Origin: Oscillospiraceae bacterium
GTDB taxonomy: Bacteria; Bacillota; Clostridia; Oscillospirales; Oscillospiraceae
Length of the DNA stretch: 44,266 nucleotides
Direction: 5' to 3'
Assembly (NCBI GenBank): GCA_017465745.1
Contig: JAFTVM010000071.1
Coordinates: forward strand, 1-44,266
Shown here: positions 43,944 to 44,266 of the stretch, piece after piece
Layout: every line of letters starts with the position of its first letter
How positions within the stretch are numbered: position 1 is the first letter of the stretch
The notes under the pieces: model-generated
What the model saw: the letters and a program-made list of their open reading frames with translations, nothing else
The model's database searches: none
What the model was told of the DNA's origin: nothing
Position numbers and translations under genes: made by a program

Positions 43944-43982
43944 ATGCAAGCTGTCCGCGAGGGCGGCTGGATATGAGGCGCG

Positions 43983-43997
43983 GACGCCTGGGGCGTC
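43983..43997 (+). other. Short hairpin in the promoter array
   Basis: GACGCC and GGCGTC pair around TGG, between P1 and P2. A possible leader RNA structure. Confidence 0.45.
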
Positions 43998-44035
43998 GGG
44001 ATCAGAGATCAGCGAAAAATGCTGAAAAATGGGTC

Positions 44036-44064
44036 TTGACAAACGGGACGAGATGTGCTAAGAT
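44036..44064 (+). promoter_or_regulatory. Tandem promoter P2 of a stable-RNA operon
   Basis: Perfect TTGACA (44036-44041), 17-bp spacer ending GATGTGC, TAAGAT (44059-44064). Spacing from P1 is 121 bp. Confidence 0.85.
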
Positions 44065-44070
44065 ATTCAA

Positions 44071-44090
44071 GTTGCTGTGAAAACGGCAAC
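44071..44090 (+). other. GAAA-tetraloop hairpin after P2
   Basis: GTTGCTGT and ACGGCAAC pair (one wobble) around a GAAA loop. It lies immediately downstream of P2 and may be part of the leader transcript. Confidence 0.5.
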
Positions 44091-44135
44091 AAACAGAATA
44101 CTGGATCCCAGCGAATTTGGAAAGAGCTTTTGAGA

Positions 44136-44166
44136 GTTTGAAAAAACTCGAAAAAAGGACTTGACA
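44136..44166 (+). repeat. 31-base direct repeat, copy 1 (includes P3 -35)
   Basis: GTTTGAAAAAACTCGAAAAA through TTGACA. It matches copy 2 at 44236-44266 with three differences, exactly 100 bp apart. The A-rich part could act as an UP element. Confidence 0.8.
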
Positions 44167-44189
44167 AAGAGCGAAAGATGTGGTAAACT
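44161..44189 (+). promoter_or_regulatory. Tandem promoter P3 of a stable-RNA operon
   Basis: Perfect TTGACA (44161-44166), 17-bp spacer ending GATGTGG, TAAACT (44184-44189) with an extended TGG. Confidence 0.85.
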
Positions 44190-44235
44190 GAATAAGCTGC
44201 GCTGAGCAAAGGCTTGGATGTGAGCGGTCGAAAAA

Positions 44236-44266
44236 GTTTGAAAGAACTTGAAAAAAGTACTTGACA
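44236..44266 (+). repeat. 31-base direct repeat, copy 2, cut by window end
   Basis: Second copy of the A-rich repeat ending in TTGACA at the last base of the window. Confidence 0.8.
44261..44266 (+). promoter_or_regulatory. -35 box of a fourth tandem promoter (P4), truncated
   Basis: A perfect TTGACA occupies the last six bases, preceded by the same A-rich repeat as P3. Its -10 lies outside the window. The array points into an rRNA or tRNA operon just beyond. Confidence 0.75.

Noticed and set aside
43915-44266. CRISPR-like array at the right end
   Set aside because: The repeats contain promoter boxes, are unevenly spaced (121, 125 and 100 bp) and are not palindromic repeats with unique spacers. 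No cas genes are near.

Overview
The window looks like chromosomal DNA of a spore-forming, monoderm Clostridia member, most likely a gut Oscillospirales relative. This is inferred from moderately high GC, strong GGAGG-type ribosome binding sites, a GerA-family germination protein, a type IV pilus operon without the outer-membrane parts (no PilP or PilQ), an archaeal/eukaryotic-type prolyl-tRNA synthetase and phosphocholine (Lic) genes. No species can be named from sequence reading alone.

Region 1 (609-10073, all minus strand) is a cell-surface polymer locus made of two consecutive operons. The upstream operon starts at a near-perfect sigma-A promoter (10046-10073). It encodes a three-domain protein (helix-turn-helix, LicC-like, LicA-like), a stand-alone LicC cytidylyltransferase, a LicA choline kinase and a LicB-type permease, and it ends at a terminator at 5472-5509. 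The second operon begins just after that. It encodes a CPBP membrane protease homologue, a CDP-glycerol glycerophosphotransferase and a 925-residue fusion of a YidC/Oxa1 insertase domain to an LTA-synthase/sulfatase-like domain. Together these suggest uptake and activation of choline for decorating a polyol-phosphate surface polymer. No licD gene is in the window.

Region 2 (10074-12867) is a mostly gene-poor stretch followed by a small orphan phage-tail-like module of two CDSs plus a 41-codon ORF, closed by a bidirectional terminator.

Region 3 (12914-33298) is a complete type IV pilus system. The minus-strand operon is pilB-pilT-pilC-two major pilins-pilD-pilM-pilN-pilO, with a compact GGDEF protein behind an intrinsic terminator. 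PilB carries two MshEN-type c-di-GMP-binding motifs. Divergent from it is a four-gene operon. Its first gene encodes a 3121-residue protein with a genuine class III prepilin N-terminus and a very long beta-helix/GLUG-like body. It is followed by GspK-like, GspI/PilV-like and GspJ/PilW-like minor pilins. A run of ten G lies in the divergent promoter region. This giant pilin with its apparent tip-complex partners is the most striking system here.

Region 4 (33325-41997) is core metabolism: iron-sulfur L-serine dehydratase, prolyl-tRNA synthetase, a FlaR-like P-loop kinase, glutamate dehydrogenase, then a Nudix-mnmE-cysteine desulfurase-HExxH membrane protein operon.

Region 5 (42053-44266) is a GerA-family gene overlapping a small secreted GerC-like protein, then at least three complete tandem sigma-A promoters, with the -35 box of a fourth at the window edge. 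The spacing and repeats of this array are typical of the leader of an rRNA operon, which should start just beyond the window.
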